64,000 nucleotides of DNA from Actinoplanes sp. L3-i22. GTDB lineage: Bacteria; Actinomycetota; Actinomycetes; Mycobacteriales; Micromonosporaceae. The position numbers and the translations under genes are program-made. The stretch spans positions 3,418,501-3,482,500 of the forward strand of contig NZ_AP024745.1 in assembly GCF_019704555.1 (NCBI RefSeq), given 5' to 3'. The notes under the pieces were generated by a model. It searched no databases, was not told the origin of the DNA, and was given only the letters and a program-made list of their open reading frames with translations. How positions within the stretch are numbered: the first letter of the stretch is position 1; every line of letters starts with the position of its first letter. Below, piece by piece: positions 36,738 to 45,042 of the stretch.

Positions 36738-38393
36738 TTATTCCGTGGCAGCGAAAATCTCGACCGGCTCCGGACGGCCGAAGTGGTAGCCCTGCAGCAG
36801 GTGGAAGCCGAGCTCGGTGAGCGTCTCCGCGGTCCGCTCGTCCTCCACCCCCTCGGCGACCAGGGTCAGCCCGAGCCCGTGCGCCATCCGGGCGACCGAC
36901 TCGACGATCACCCGGTTCGCCGGCTGGTGCACCCGGGTCACGAAGGAGCGGTCCAGCTTCAGCTCGTCCAGCGGCAGCTGGGTGAGCAGGCCCAGCGACG
37001 TGTTGCCGGTGCCGAAGTCGTCGATCGCGACCCGGACGCCCATCGCCCGCAGTGTCCGCAACCGATCAGCGCTCTCGGCCGGCCGGGTCATCACCGCGCT
37101 CTCGGTCACCTCGACGATCAGCGCCTCGGCCGGCAGCCCGGTCCCGGCCAGCAGGTCGCCGATCGTGGCCACCACCCGGTCCGAGGCGAGGACCGGGGCG
37201 GCGAGGTTCACCGCCACCGGCACGGTCCGGCCCGCGCGGTGCCAGCGCGCCGCCTGGTGGACCGCGTCGTCCAGCACCGCGGCGGTCAGCAGGTGGATCA
37301 CGTCGGAGCGCTCGGCCTGCGGCAGGAAGACGCCCGGCGGCAGCAGCCCGCGCCGCGGGTGCGACCAGCGGACCAGCGCCTCCACCGAGGCGGTCGCCCG
37401 GGTCCGCGCGTCGACCAGCGGCTGGTAGTGCAGGACCAGCTCGCCGTCGCGGATCGCGGCCCGCAGGTCGGTGTCCAGCTCCAGGTCGATGGCGTCGGTG
37501 GCGAGCGCGGCGTGCCAGAGCTCGATCCGGGTGCGGTCGCGCTTGGCCGCGTACATCGCGGCGTCCGCCCGGGCCACCAGGTCGCCCAGGTCCCGGCAGC
37601 CGGTCGGGCCGATCACCGCGATGCCCATCGAGGCCTCGACCGTGATCGGGACGCCGGCCACCGCGAACGGCCCCTGGATGGCGTGCAGCAGCTTGTGTCC
37701 CGCCTCGGCCGGATCGGTGCCCGGCCAGACGTCGGCGTCCGGGGTCAGGACCACGAACTCGTCGCCGCCGACCCGGAACGCCCGGGCCGGGGCGCACGCG
37801 CCGGTCAGCGCGTCGGCGACGTGCCGCAGCAGCTCGTCGCCCCGGCTGTGGCCGAGCGAGTCGTTGATCTCCTTGAACCGGTTGAGGTCGATCACCCAGG
37901 CGGCCGCCCGCGGGCCCGGGGCCGGCTGCTCCAGCAGGCCGCGCCGGTTGCCCAGCCCGGTCAGGTCGTCGGTGTGCGCCATCGCCTGGTACCGCCGGCT
38001 GAGGTGCTCGACCAGCGGGCCGACCGGCGCGACCCCGACCGTGCCGTCGCCGAACCGCACCACCAGCGGGATCGCCTTGACCGTGTCCGGCCGCTGCATC
38101 GCGGCGCGCGCCGCGTCCCCCCAGCCGGTGCCGGCCGGGAGCACCAGGGCCGGCCGGCGCAGCAGGCTGCGCAGCGGCTTGCGCTGCAGCAGGGCGCGAC
38201 CGTAGCCGAGCCGGCCGGCCAGGATCAGGTCGAGGAAGCCGCGGTCGACCAGGTAGAGCTCGCCCTCGGCCTCGGTGACGACGCCGAGCAGCTCCGGATC
38301 GCCGCGCAGGGCGGCCTCGATCTCGCCCATCGGGGTGTCCGGCGGGGTGATCGGCACCGGTGCGGCCAGGTCCGCGAGCACGGGGGTGTGCAC
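36738..38393 (-). CDS. Bifunctional GGDEF-EAL protein, soluble
   Basis: 551 aa from the GTG at 38393 (GGGGAGG seven bases upstream). The N-terminal ~120 residues look CBS-pair-like and may bind a nucleotide. The GGDEF domain is intact at the active site (RVGGDEFVVL near 245) but lacks the upstream RxxD inhibitory site. The EAL domain keeps its catalytic set: VEALVRW, EVTES, DDFGTGNTS, LKLDRSFV and VAEGVED. It could therefore both make and break cyclic di-GMP. No membrane spans, so input must be cytosolic. The upstream frame extension to 38567 has no ribosome site. Confidence 0.92.
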   Translation of the reverse strand: MHTPVLADLAAPVPITPPDTPMGEIEAALRGDPELLGVVTEAEGELYLVDRGFLDLILAGRLGYGRALLQRKPLRSLLRRPALVLPAGTGWGDAARAAMQRPDTVKAIPLVVRFGDGTVGVAPVGPLVEHLSRRYQAMAHTDDLTGLGNRRGLLEQPAPGPRAAAWVIDLNRFKEINDSLGHSRGDELLRHVADALTGACAPARAFRVGGDEFVVLTPDADVWPGTDPAEAGHKLLHAIQGPFAVAGVPITVEASMGIAVIGPTGCRDLGDLVARADAAMYAAKRDRTRIELWHAALATDAIDLELDTDLRAAIRDGELVLHYQPLVDARTRATASVEALVRWSHPRRGLLPPGVFLPQAERSDVIHLLTAAVLDDAVHQAARWHRAGRTVPVAVNLAAPVLASDRVVATIGDLLAGTGLPAEALIVEVTESAVMTRPAESADRLRTLRAMGVRVAIDDFGTGNTSLGLLTQLPLDELKLDRSFVTRVHQPANRVIVESVARMAHGLGLTLVAEGVEDERTAETLTELGFHLLQGYHFGRPEPVEIFAATE

Positions 38394-38576
38394 GTGCCCG
38401 CCTCCCCTCGACCCGCAACCATCGTGAACCGCCGATACGCCACCGGACCGGCGGATCACGATTATGCCCGGCTGTCCGATGCGCGGGCAGACTTGTAATG
38501 AATCGTTTTCGGAACGGTTGCTTGCGCCCGGCCCGCTTTCGCTTTCCGGACAGTTCGCCGCGCGCACCGGCCTTCC

Positions 38577-38612
38577 CGGAACTTGTCGGAGGGTCGGCCT
38601 AGAGTCGTGCGC
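38577..38612 (+). promoter_or_regulatory. Promoter of the SNF2/SWIM operon
   Basis: GGAACT-like -35 (38578-38583) and TAGAGT -10 (38600-38605), with about 16-17 bp between them. The -10 ends seven bases before the GTG at 38613, so the mRNA would be leaderless and begin with the leader peptide. Confidence 0.5.
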
Positions 38613-38678
38613 GTGCCCGAGCTCCGCGCGATTCCTTCCTTCAAGATCAAGATCAAGACGATGGCGACGTACGCGTGA
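38613..38678 (+). CDS. Leader peptide overlapping the helicase start
   Basis: 21 codons from GTG: MPELRAIPSFKIKIKTMATY then Ala and TGA. The TGA overlaps the GTG of the helicase gene (GTGA at 38675-38678), and the helicase itself has no Shine-Dalgarno. A -10 element seven bases before this GTG supports leaderless translation, after which the ribosome could reinitiate on the helicase. The Ile/Lys repeats are unusual in so GC-rich a genome. An alternative GTG at 38607 is in the same frame. It could also be non-coding leader. Confidence 0.45.
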   Translation: MPELRAIPSFKIKIKTMATYA

Positions 38679-41600
38679 GCACCGTCCTGCCCAGCGGCGA
38701 GTCCGGCGTCCGGGTCCTGCACGGGTTCGTGAGCCGGGACGGCGGCCTGAACCTGTGGGCCGAGGCGGGCGCCCCGCTCGACGTCCCGCCGGCCGGCCGG
38801 GGCGTCCCCTGGCACCCGTTCGCCGTCCCCGCCGGTGACCTGCCGGCCGGCGACCGGCGCGAGCCGGCCCTGCTCACGCTCCCGTCCACCGGCGCCGGTC
38901 CGCTGCCCTCCCCGCAGGTCGGGCTCCCGCCCCGGCGCGGCGCCCGGCGCGCCCGGGTGTGGCGGGTCCCGTCGGTCGGCGTGCCGTTCCTCGACACCGA
39001 CCTGGCCGCCGAGTTCGACGGCCGGGTCTCCCCGGCGGTCCGCTGGCTGATCGAGCTGTGCGGGTTCGCCGCGAGCCTGGTCCGGCGCGGCCGGGTGCTG
39101 CCCGGCGTGCGGCTGGACGGCCCGCGCCCGGCGGCCTGCTGGCGGCCGGTGCTGATCGGCGCCGACGCGGCCCGGCACGCCACCCTGCTGGACCGGATGC
39201 CGCCGGCCTGCCGCGCCGAGACCGCCGCCGGCGCCGAGACCCGCCCGGCCCGCCCGGGCGACCACACGCCGGACGTGGCCGCCCCGGCCGGCCTGCTCAC
39301 CGCCGCGCTGGACCGGCTGGTCGACGGCCTGACCCGGATCCGGCTCGCGGAGTCCGAGGTGACCCTCGCCGACGGCGGCTGGCTGGGCGCGCTGACCGGC
39401 GAGCCCGAGTTCACCGCGCCGCACGACGAGCTGGACGAGCTGATCCGCACCCTGGACGCCTGGTTCGCGCAGGCCGCCCGCGGCGCCGAGGTGCGGGTCT
39501 GCTTCCGGCTCGGCGACCCGCGCGAGCACGAGCCGGTGCTGCCCGGCGAGGTGCGGCTGCCCAACGACGCCTGGCGGCTGGAGTTCCTGCTGCAGGCCGC
39601 CGACGAGCCGAGCGTGCTGGTCCCGGCCGCCGACGTCTGGCGCGACGCGTCCGCCCCGCTGCGCCGGTGGACCTCGCACCCGCAGGAGCGGCTGCTCGCC
39701 GGGCTGGGCCGGGCCGCCCGGCTGTGGCCGGCGCTCGGTGACGCGCTGCGCGCCGCCCGCCCCGCCGAGATGATCCTGGACACCGAGGGCGCGCACGGCT
39801 TCCTCAGCCACGCCGCGGTGCTCGAGGAGGCGGGGTACGGCGTGCTGCTGCCGGCCTGGTGGCGCCGCCGCTCCGGGCTCGGCCTGTCCCTGCGGGTCCG
39901 CACGCCGGAGACGGTCGCGCACGTGATGCGGGACCGGACGACCGGGCTGCGCGACCTGGTCGACTATCAGTGGGGGCTGGCGCTCGGCGGGCGCACGCTG
40001 ACCGAGGACGACCTCGCCGACCTGGCCAAGGCCAAGGTGCCGCTGGTCCGGTTGCGCGGGCGCTGGGTGTTCATGGACGCCGACCGGCTCGCGGCCGGGC
40101 TGGCGTTCCTGCGCCGGGGCGGCGGGACGATGACGGCCGGCGACGCGCTGCGGATGACCCGGCTGCTGCCGCCCGAGGGGCTGCCGCTGCCGATCACCGA
40201 CGCGCGCGGCGAGGGGTGGCTGGCCGACCTGCTCAGCGGGGAGCTGGACCAGCGGCTGGAGCTGATCGATCCGCCCGACGGGCTGAACGGGGTGCTCAAG
40301 CCGTACCAAATCCGGGGTTTCTCCTGGTTGGTCTTCATGGACTCGCTGGGACTCGGCGCGTGCCTGGCGGATGACATGGGCCTCGGCAAGACCGTGCAGT
40401 TGCTGACCCTGCTGCTGCACCGGCGGGACGGGCCGGCACTGCTGATCTGCCCGCTGTCGGTGCTCGGGAACTGGCAGCGCGAGGCCGCCCGGTTCGCCCC
40501 GGCGTTGCGGGTCACGGTGCTGCACGGCGCCGACCGGTCGGTTTCCGTCGATTCCTTCGATGATGTCGATCTGGTGCTGACCACCTACGCGACCGCGGTG
40601 CTCGACGCGGACAAGCTCGCCGAGATCTCGTGGGACCGGGTGGTGCTCGACGAGGCGCAGCACATCAAGAACAGCGCCGGCGCGGCGTCCAAGGCGGTCC
40701 GGCGCTTCCCGGCGCGGAACCGGATCGCGCTGACCGGCACCCCGGTGGAGAACCGGCTGGCCGAGCTCTGGTCCATCCTGGACTTCGTCAACCCGGGGCT
40801 GCTCGCGTCCGCGCACACGTTCCGCGCCCGGTTCGCGGTGCCGATCGAGCGGTACGAGAACGAGGAGGCCGCCGCCCGGCTGCGGCAGGCGACCCGGCCG
40901 TTCCTGCTGCGTCGCACCAAGGCCGACCCGGCGATCGCCGGCGACCTGCCGACCAAACGCCAGGTCCGGCACCTGTGCGGGATGACCACCGAGCAGGTCA
41001 GCCTCTACCAGGCGGTCCTCGACGACATGCAGGAACGCCTCGCCGACTGGAACCAGGAGCGGCACAAGGGCGTTGTGCTGGCCGCGATGACCAAGCTGAA
41101 ACAGGTCTGCGTGCACCCGGCGCTGCTGCTCAAGGACGCGTCCCCGCTGCCCGGCCGGTCCGGCAAGGTGGACCGGCTGGAGGAGATCCTGGACCGCGCA
41201 CTGGGGGCGGGGGAGAGCGCGCTGGTCTTCACCCAGTTCGCCCGGTTCGGCGGAATGCTCGCGCCGCACCTCGCCGCGCGGTTCGGGGTGAAGGTGCCGT
41301 TCCTGCACGGCGGCACCCCGCGCGGGGCCCGGGACGCGATGGTCGCCGAGTTCCAGGCGGCCGAGCAGCCGGGGGTGTTCGTGCTGTCGCTGAAGGCCGG
41401 CGGCACCGGGATCAACCTGACCGCGGCGAACCACGTGGTGCACGTCGACCGGTGGTGGAACCCGGCGACCGAGACCCAGGCCAGCGACCGGGCGTTCCGG
41501 CTCGGGCAGCGGCGGGACGTGCACGTGCACACGCTGGTCTGCCTCGGGACCCTGGAGGAGCGGATCGACCAGCTGCTGGTGGACAAGGGCGTGCTGGCCG

Positions 41601-41698
41601 AGCGGGTGGTGGGGTCGGGGGAGGGCTGGTTGACCGCGCTGTCCGCGACCGAGTTGCGGGATCTGTTCGCACTGGCTCCGGAGGCAATCGTTGACTGA
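38675..41698 (+). CDS. SNF2-family DEAD/DEAH-box helicase
   Basis: 1007 aa. The first ~500 residues are a bacterial SNF2-associated region (LLRLRGRWVFMDADRLAAGL lies near its end). The motor then follows: motif I DDMGLGKTVQLL near 572, motif II LDEAQHIKN, motif III ALTGTPVENRL, and C-terminal helicase motifs LKAGGTGINLTAANHVVHVD and SDRAFRLGQ. Such ATPases translocate on duplex DNA or remodel protein-DNA complexes. It overlaps the downstream SWIM-protein gene by 8 bases. The helicase/SWIM pairing recurs in actinobacteria, but the process is unknown. Confidence 0.92.
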   Translation: MSTVLPSGESGVRVLHGFVSRDGGLNLWAEAGAPLDVPPAGRGVPWHPFAVPAGDLPAGDRREPALLTLPSTGAGPLPSPQVGLPPRRGARRARVWRVPSVGVPFLDTDLAAEFDGRVSPAVRWLIELCGFAASLVRRGRVLPGVRLDGPRPAACWRPVLIGADAARHATLLDRMPPACRAETAAGAETRPARPGDHTPDVAAPAGLLTAALDRLVDGLTRIRLAESEVTLADGGWLGALTGEPEFTAPHDELDELIRTLDAWFAQAARGAEVRVCFRLGDPREHEPVLPGEVRLPNDAWRLEFLLQAADEPSVLVPAADVWRDASAPLRRWTSHPQERLLAGLGRAARLWPALGDALRAARPAEMILDTEGAHGFLSHAAVLEEAGYGVLLPAWWRRRSGLGLSLRVRTPETVAHVMRDRTTGLRDLVDYQWGLALGGRTLTEDDLADLAKAKVPLVRLRGRWVFMDADRLAAGLAFLRRGGGTMTAGDALRMTRLLPPEGLPLPITDARGEGWLADLLSGELDQRLELIDPPDGLNGVLKPYQIRGFSWLVFMDSLGLGACLADDMGLGKTVQLLTLLLHRRDGPALLICPLSVLGNWQREAARFAPALRVTVLHGADRSVSVDSFDDVDLVLTTYATAVLDADKLAEISWDRVVLDEAQHIKNSAGAASKAVRRFPARNRIALTGTPVENRLAELWSILDFVNPGLLASAHTFRARFAVPIERYENEEAAARLRQATRPFLLRRTKADPAIAGDLPTKRQVRHLCGMTTEQVSLYQAVLDDMQERLADWNQERHKGVVLAAMTKLKQVCVHPALLLKDASPLPGRSGKVDRLEEILDRALGAGESALVFTQFARFGGMLAPHLAARFGVKVPFLHGGTPRGARDAMVAEFQAAEQPGVFVLSLKAGGTGINLTAANHVVHVDRWWNPATETQASDRAFRLGQRRDVHVHTLVCLGTLEERIDQLLVDKGVLAERVVGSGEGWLTALSATELRDLFALAPEAIVD

Positions 41699-42494
41699 CT
41701 TCGCTCCCGCTTTTCTGGGCATGTTCGAGTCGCTGCGGATGGGGCCGACCTTCGCCCGGGGCCGGCGCGACGAGCGGGCCGGGCACGTGCGCAGCCTGAC
41801 CGTCTCCAGCAGCCTCGCGGTCGCCCAGGTCCGCGGCCCGGACGACCCGGTCGCGTTCCGGTCCCGGATCGCGGTCCGCGCGTTCGGCGCCGCCGAGTGG
41901 GCCCGCGTCGAGTCCGCCCTGGTCAGCGAGGCCCGGTTCGTGGCCGGCCTGCTCGACGGCCGGATGCCGCCGGGCATCGAGTCGGTCTTCGACGACGCCG
42001 GGCTGACCCTGCTGCCGCTGTCGCTGGACGAGGTGGCGATGGACTGCACCTGCGAGCGCTGGCCGGTGCCGTGCATCCACCTCGCGGCGACCATCTATGC
42101 CCTGGCCCGCGCGTTCGAGGCGGACCCGTTCGAGGTGTTCACCTGGCGCGGGCGGCACCGCGACGAGCTGCTGATGCGGCTGCGGCGCCTGCGGGAGGCC
42201 GCCGCGGTAAACGCGGCCGAGGTCACCGATGATGCGAAAACGGCCACCCGGGCGGAAACTCCCGCCGAGCCGGAGGCGCCGCTGATCGATCCCGACGATC
42301 CGGCCGCGTTCTGGGGGCGCTCCCTGGATCTTGGCGAATCACCTGTTCAGGACGGGTTCGGCGGGCGTTCCGACGCGCTGCTCGACCAGCTCGACCCGCC
42401 GCGGCTGACCCATCACGGGCGGCCGTTGAACGAGGTGCTGCGGCCCGCGTACCTGCACCTTCCGGACACGTCGGGGGTCGGTCGAACGGACTAG
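41691..42494 (+). CDS. SWIM zinc-finger protein
   Basis: 267 aa from a TTG that overlaps the helicase stop by 8 bases. The SWIM motif CxC...CxH is DCTCERWPVPCIHLAA near residue 118-131. SWIM fingers bind DNA or proteins and are known companions of SNF2 ATPases. The C-terminal part is Ala/Glu/Pro-rich and ends in a short motif-like segment. Translational coupling suggests a stoichiometric partner of the helicase, perhaps its DNA-targeting subunit. Confidence 0.88.
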   Translation: MTDFAPAFLGMFESLRMGPTFARGRRDERAGHVRSLTVSSSLAVAQVRGPDDPVAFRSRIAVRAFGAAEWARVESALVSEARFVAGLLDGRMPPGIESVFDDAGLTLLPLSLDEVAMDCTCERWPVPCIHLAATIYALARAFEADPFEVFTWRGRHRDELLMRLRRLREAAAVNAAEVTDDAKTATRAETPAEPEAPLIDPDDPAAFWGRSLDLGESPVQDGFGGRSDALLDQLDPPRLTHHGRPLNEVLRPAYLHLPDTSGVGRTD

Positions 42495-42574
42495 TTCCCC
42501 GGAAACGCCGGAAGGCTCCGGACGGGCGTGATGCGCTAGTTGGGTATTGACGCTATGTCCGGAAAAGGTGTGAC

Positions 42575-43192
42575 ATGAACAGAGCACAGCGTTTCCTCGC
42601 GCTCACCGGCATGAGCCTCGCCGCCGGCGCGATGATCGGCGCGGGCCCGGTGCAGGCCGCCCCGTCCACCGGCCAGTCGTCCACCAGCGGGAGCACCGCC
42701 GGCCGGGCGTCCGGCTTCGGCGACGAGAACGTGGTCGGCTACTACCGCACCGAGTGGGCGTGCGAGCGGGCCGGGTTCACCGGCCGGCGGTTCCACGCGT
42801 GGGACGACTACGACTGCGATCCGATCCACTACGGCTGGCGGGGCTGGGTGTTCCAGCTGGTCGTCGACGATGACGACTGGGTGTGGGACGACTGGCGCGG
42901 GTCGTGGCCCGGTGGCTGGCCGTACCGGCCGGACTTCGCGGGGCGGCCCTTCCACATCCGTGGGGGTGACGGCCCGGGGCCGCACGGGCGGCCGATGAAC
43001 TTCCCGCCGCGGGACATGGGTGACCGTGGGCCGCGGGACATGGGTGACCGTGGGCCGCGAGACATGGGCGACCGGGGGCCGCGGGACATGGGTGACCGTG
43101 GGCCGCAAGGTCCGGGCGATCGCGGACCGCAGGACATGGGTGACCGTGGGCCGCAGGGTGGTCAGGGGCCCAAGGGCTGGCCGAGGCCGTGA
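42575..43192 (+). CDS. Secreted protein with octapeptide repeats
   Basis: 205 aa. Signal peptide about 1-29 (MSLAAGAMIGAGPVQAA). The mature N-terminal region is rich in Trp, Tyr and Asp (GYYRTEWACERAGF, DDYDCDPIHYGWRGWVFQL) with two Cys. The C-terminal ~65 residues are repeats of PRDMGDRG, encoded by a 24-bp tandem array. AAAAGGTG lies a few bases before the ATG. No enzyme family is recognised; a wall-associated or extracellular structural role is a guess. A terminator follows at 43199-43229. Confidence 0.75.
   Translation: MNRAQRFLALTGMSLAAGAMIGAGPVQAAPSTGQSSTSGSTAGRASGFGDENVVGYYRTEWACERAGFTGRRFHAWDDYDCDPIHYGWRGWVFQLVVDDDDWVWDDWRGSWPGGWPYRPDFAGRPFHIRGGDGPGPHGRPMNFPPRDMGDRGPRDMGDRGPRDMGDRGPRDMGDRGPQGPGDRGPQDMGDRGPQGGQGPKGWPRP
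43008..43154 (+). repeat. 24-bp coding tandem repeat
   Basis: About six units of CGGGACATGGGTGACCGTGG-like sequence; landmark GGACATGGG-type motifs recur every 24 bp (43011, 43035, 43059, 43083, 43131), encoding PRDMGDRG. Confidence 0.85.
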
Positions 43193-43198
43193 CGCGTG

Positions 43199-43238
43199 CG
43201 GGCCACACTCCCGGCCGGGGTGTGGCCCGTTTCGCTTT
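43199..43238 (+). terminator. Intrinsic terminator
   Basis: 10-bp perfect stem CGGGCCACAC / GTGTGGCCCG with an 11-nt loop, followed by TTTCGCTTTT, six bases after the secreted-protein stop. Confidence 0.85.
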
Positions 43239-43258
43239 TATCCGTTTTTATCGGTGTA

Positions 43259-44668
43259 TTACCAGGCCACTGGCGCGTAGTCCTTGAGGAAGCAGCCGTA
43301 CACGTCCTCGCCCTGCTCGCCGCGCACGATCGGGTCGTACACCCGGGCCGCCCCGTCGACCAGGTCCAGCGGCGCGTGGAACCCTTCCTCGTGCAGCCGC
43401 ATCTTCGTCGGATGCGGGCGCTCGTCGGTGATCCAGCCGGTGTCCACACTGGTCATCAGGATGCCGTCGGCGAACATGTCGACGGCGCTGGTGCGGGTCA
43501 GCATGTTCAGCGCGGCCTTCGCCATGTTGGTGTGCGGGTGACCGGCGCCCTTGTAACCGCGGGCGAAGATGCCCTCCATCGCGGAGACGTTCACGACGTA
43601 CCGTCGAGGGAATTTTGATTGGGTCATCGCCGGACGCAACCGGCTGACCAGGATGAACGGCGCGGTCACGTTGCACAGCTGAACTTCGAGCAGTTCCAGC
43701 GGGTCGACCTCGTGCACCCGGTCGCTCCAGCTGTTCGTCGGCGTCACGTCCGGCACCAGGCCGCCCGCGTCGATCGCCACCGACCGCGCGGTCAGCGCCA
43801 GCTCGGTGATCTGCTGCGCGGTCAGGGTCGAGTTCCCCGAGGTCAGCACGGCCGCCGGGGAGATGCCGGCACTGCCGAAGTACTCCAGCTCGGGCAGCTT
43901 GCCGGAGGGCAACGGCTCGGACTCGGCGGCCGCGATCGCGGCGTAGGAACCGGCCGTCCGCCGCACCGTCTGCGCCGCGTTGTTGACCAGGATGTCCAGC
44001 GGCCCGCGCGCCGCCACCGAATCGGCCAGGCCCACCACCTGCGCCGGATCCCGCAGGTCGATGCCGACCACGTGCAGGCGGTCGATCCAGTCCGCACTGT
44101 CCGGCATCGCGGTGAACCGCCGGACCGCGTCGTGCGGGAACCGCGTCGTGATCGTCAGATCCGCGCCGTCGCGCAGCAGCCGCAGCGCGATGTACATCCC
44201 GATCTTCGCCCGCCCGCCGGTGAGCAGCGCCCGCCGCCCGGTCAGATCGGTGCGCGCGTCCCGGCGCTCGTGGTTGAGCTTCGCGCAGTCCGGGCAGAGC
44301 TGGTGGTAGAACGCGTCGACAACGGTGAACCGCTGCTTGCACACGTAACACCCGCGCGCCTGCTTCAGCACCCCGGCGCTGGCCCCGACCGTCGCGCTGG
44401 TCAGCGGAATCCCGGCCGTCTCGTCGTCGATCCGCCCCGGCGCCCCGGTCGCGGTCGCCTCGGTCACCGACCGGTCGTTCTCCAGAACCGCCTGCCGCCG
44501 ATCCTTGCGCCGCTGGAGCTTCGCGGTCTTGAACAGCCCCGCCGTCGCCCGCCGCAGTTGCACCGCGTCCGGATGCTCCACCGGCAGAGCCTCCGCCTCG
44601 GCCAGCACGGCGAGGCAGACCGCCAGGCGATCCGGGTCCACGCCAACGGTCGGGTCACTGCCGGTCAT
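43259..44668 (-). CDS. Unusual SDR oxidoreductase with N-terminal zinc ribbon
   Basis: 469 aa, much longer than a classic SDR (~250). The N-terminal ~140 residues are helical and end in a Cys4 zinc ribbon (CYVCKQRF...LCPDC). The SDR domain starts at ALLTGGRAKIGMYIA near 146 (NAD-binding), with DILVNNAAQT near 224 and VVNVSAMEG near 355. The active-site YxxxK is TNMAK, so the catalytic Tyr is replaced by Thr while Lys remains. Its enzymatic competence is therefore uncertain. Related Thr-type SDRs exist in fungi and actinobacteria. GAGGAGAAG lies seven bases before the ATG. Confidence 0.85.
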   Translation of the reverse strand: MTGSDPTVGVDPDRLAVCLAVLAEAEALPVEHPDAVQLRRATAGLFKTAKLQRRKDRRQAVLENDRSVTEATATGAPGRIDDETAGIPLTSATVGASAGVLKQARGCYVCKQRFTVVDAFYHQLCPDCAKLNHERRDARTDLTGRRALLTGGRAKIGMYIALRLLRDGADLTITTRFPHDAVRRFTAMPDSADWIDRLHVVGIDLRDPAQVVGLADSVAARGPLDILVNNAAQTVRRTAGSYAAIAAAESEPLPSGKLPELEYFGSAGISPAAVLTSGNSTLTAQQITELALTARSVAIDAGGLVPDVTPTNSWSDRVHEVDPLELLEVQLCNVTAPFILVSRLRPAMTQSKFPRRYVVNVSAMEGIFARGYKGAGHPHTNMAKAALNMLTRTSAVDMFADGILMTSVDTGWITDERPHPTKMRLHEEGFHAPLDLVDGAARVYDPIVRGEQGEDVYGCFLKDYAPVAW

Positions 44669-44919
44669 TCGTTGCTTCTCCTCTGCAGCCGCACTTCCGC
44701 AGGCACTTTATTACGGGCGGTCCTATCGGCCGCCATCCGGTTTGCCTTTGGTTGCGGTCGCTGCTTTCTCACGGTCCGTCCGATTGCTTGGGGGTACGGC
44801 GGTTAGCACGTCCCCTCGGATGCGGCCTGAGCAGCCAGTTCCCGGGTTTGGTGGGCTCTCTTCGGGTGGTGGCGTGCCGGCTCGGGTGTGGCGCTGAGCA
44901 CGTCGGGCTTTTCGTTGCG

Positions 44920-44946
44920 GCCCGCCCGGGTGGTGGCCGGGCGGGC
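44920..44946 (-). terminator. Hairpin downstream of the MMPL gene
   Basis: Perfect 10-bp stem GCCCGCCCGG / CCGGGCGGGC with a 7-nt loop, about 100 bp past the MMPL stop. Confidence 0.65.
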
Positions 44947-44960
44947 ACGCTCACGCTCAG

Positions 44961-45032
44961 TTCGCGCTGGTCGTCCAGTTCGCGCTGGTCGTTCGGGTCG
45001 CGCTGGTCGTTCGGGTCGCGCTGGTCGTTCGG
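44961..45032. repeat. 18-bp tandem repeat after the MMPL stop
   Basis: Four units of (G/T)TCGCGCTGGTCGTTCGG (44961, 44979, 44997, 45015), ending 10 bp before the MMPL stop at 45043. It parallels the 18-bp array at the ABC exporter stop, though the sequence differs. Confidence 0.85.
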
Positions 45033-45042
45033 GTCGGGCTGC

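Larger units (their letters stand above)
44669..45042. other. 374-bp intergenic region
   Basis: Between the SDR start (44668) and the MMPL stop (45043), both minus strand. It holds the SDR leader, a terminator-like hairpin (44920-44946) and an 18-bp tandem array (44961-45032). No gene is supported. Confidence 0.7.

Noticed and set aside
38462..42094. A 1,200-codon minus-strand frame opposite the SNF2 helicase
   Set aside because: The helicase carries all SNF2 motifs; the antisense frame shows only GC-driven composition.
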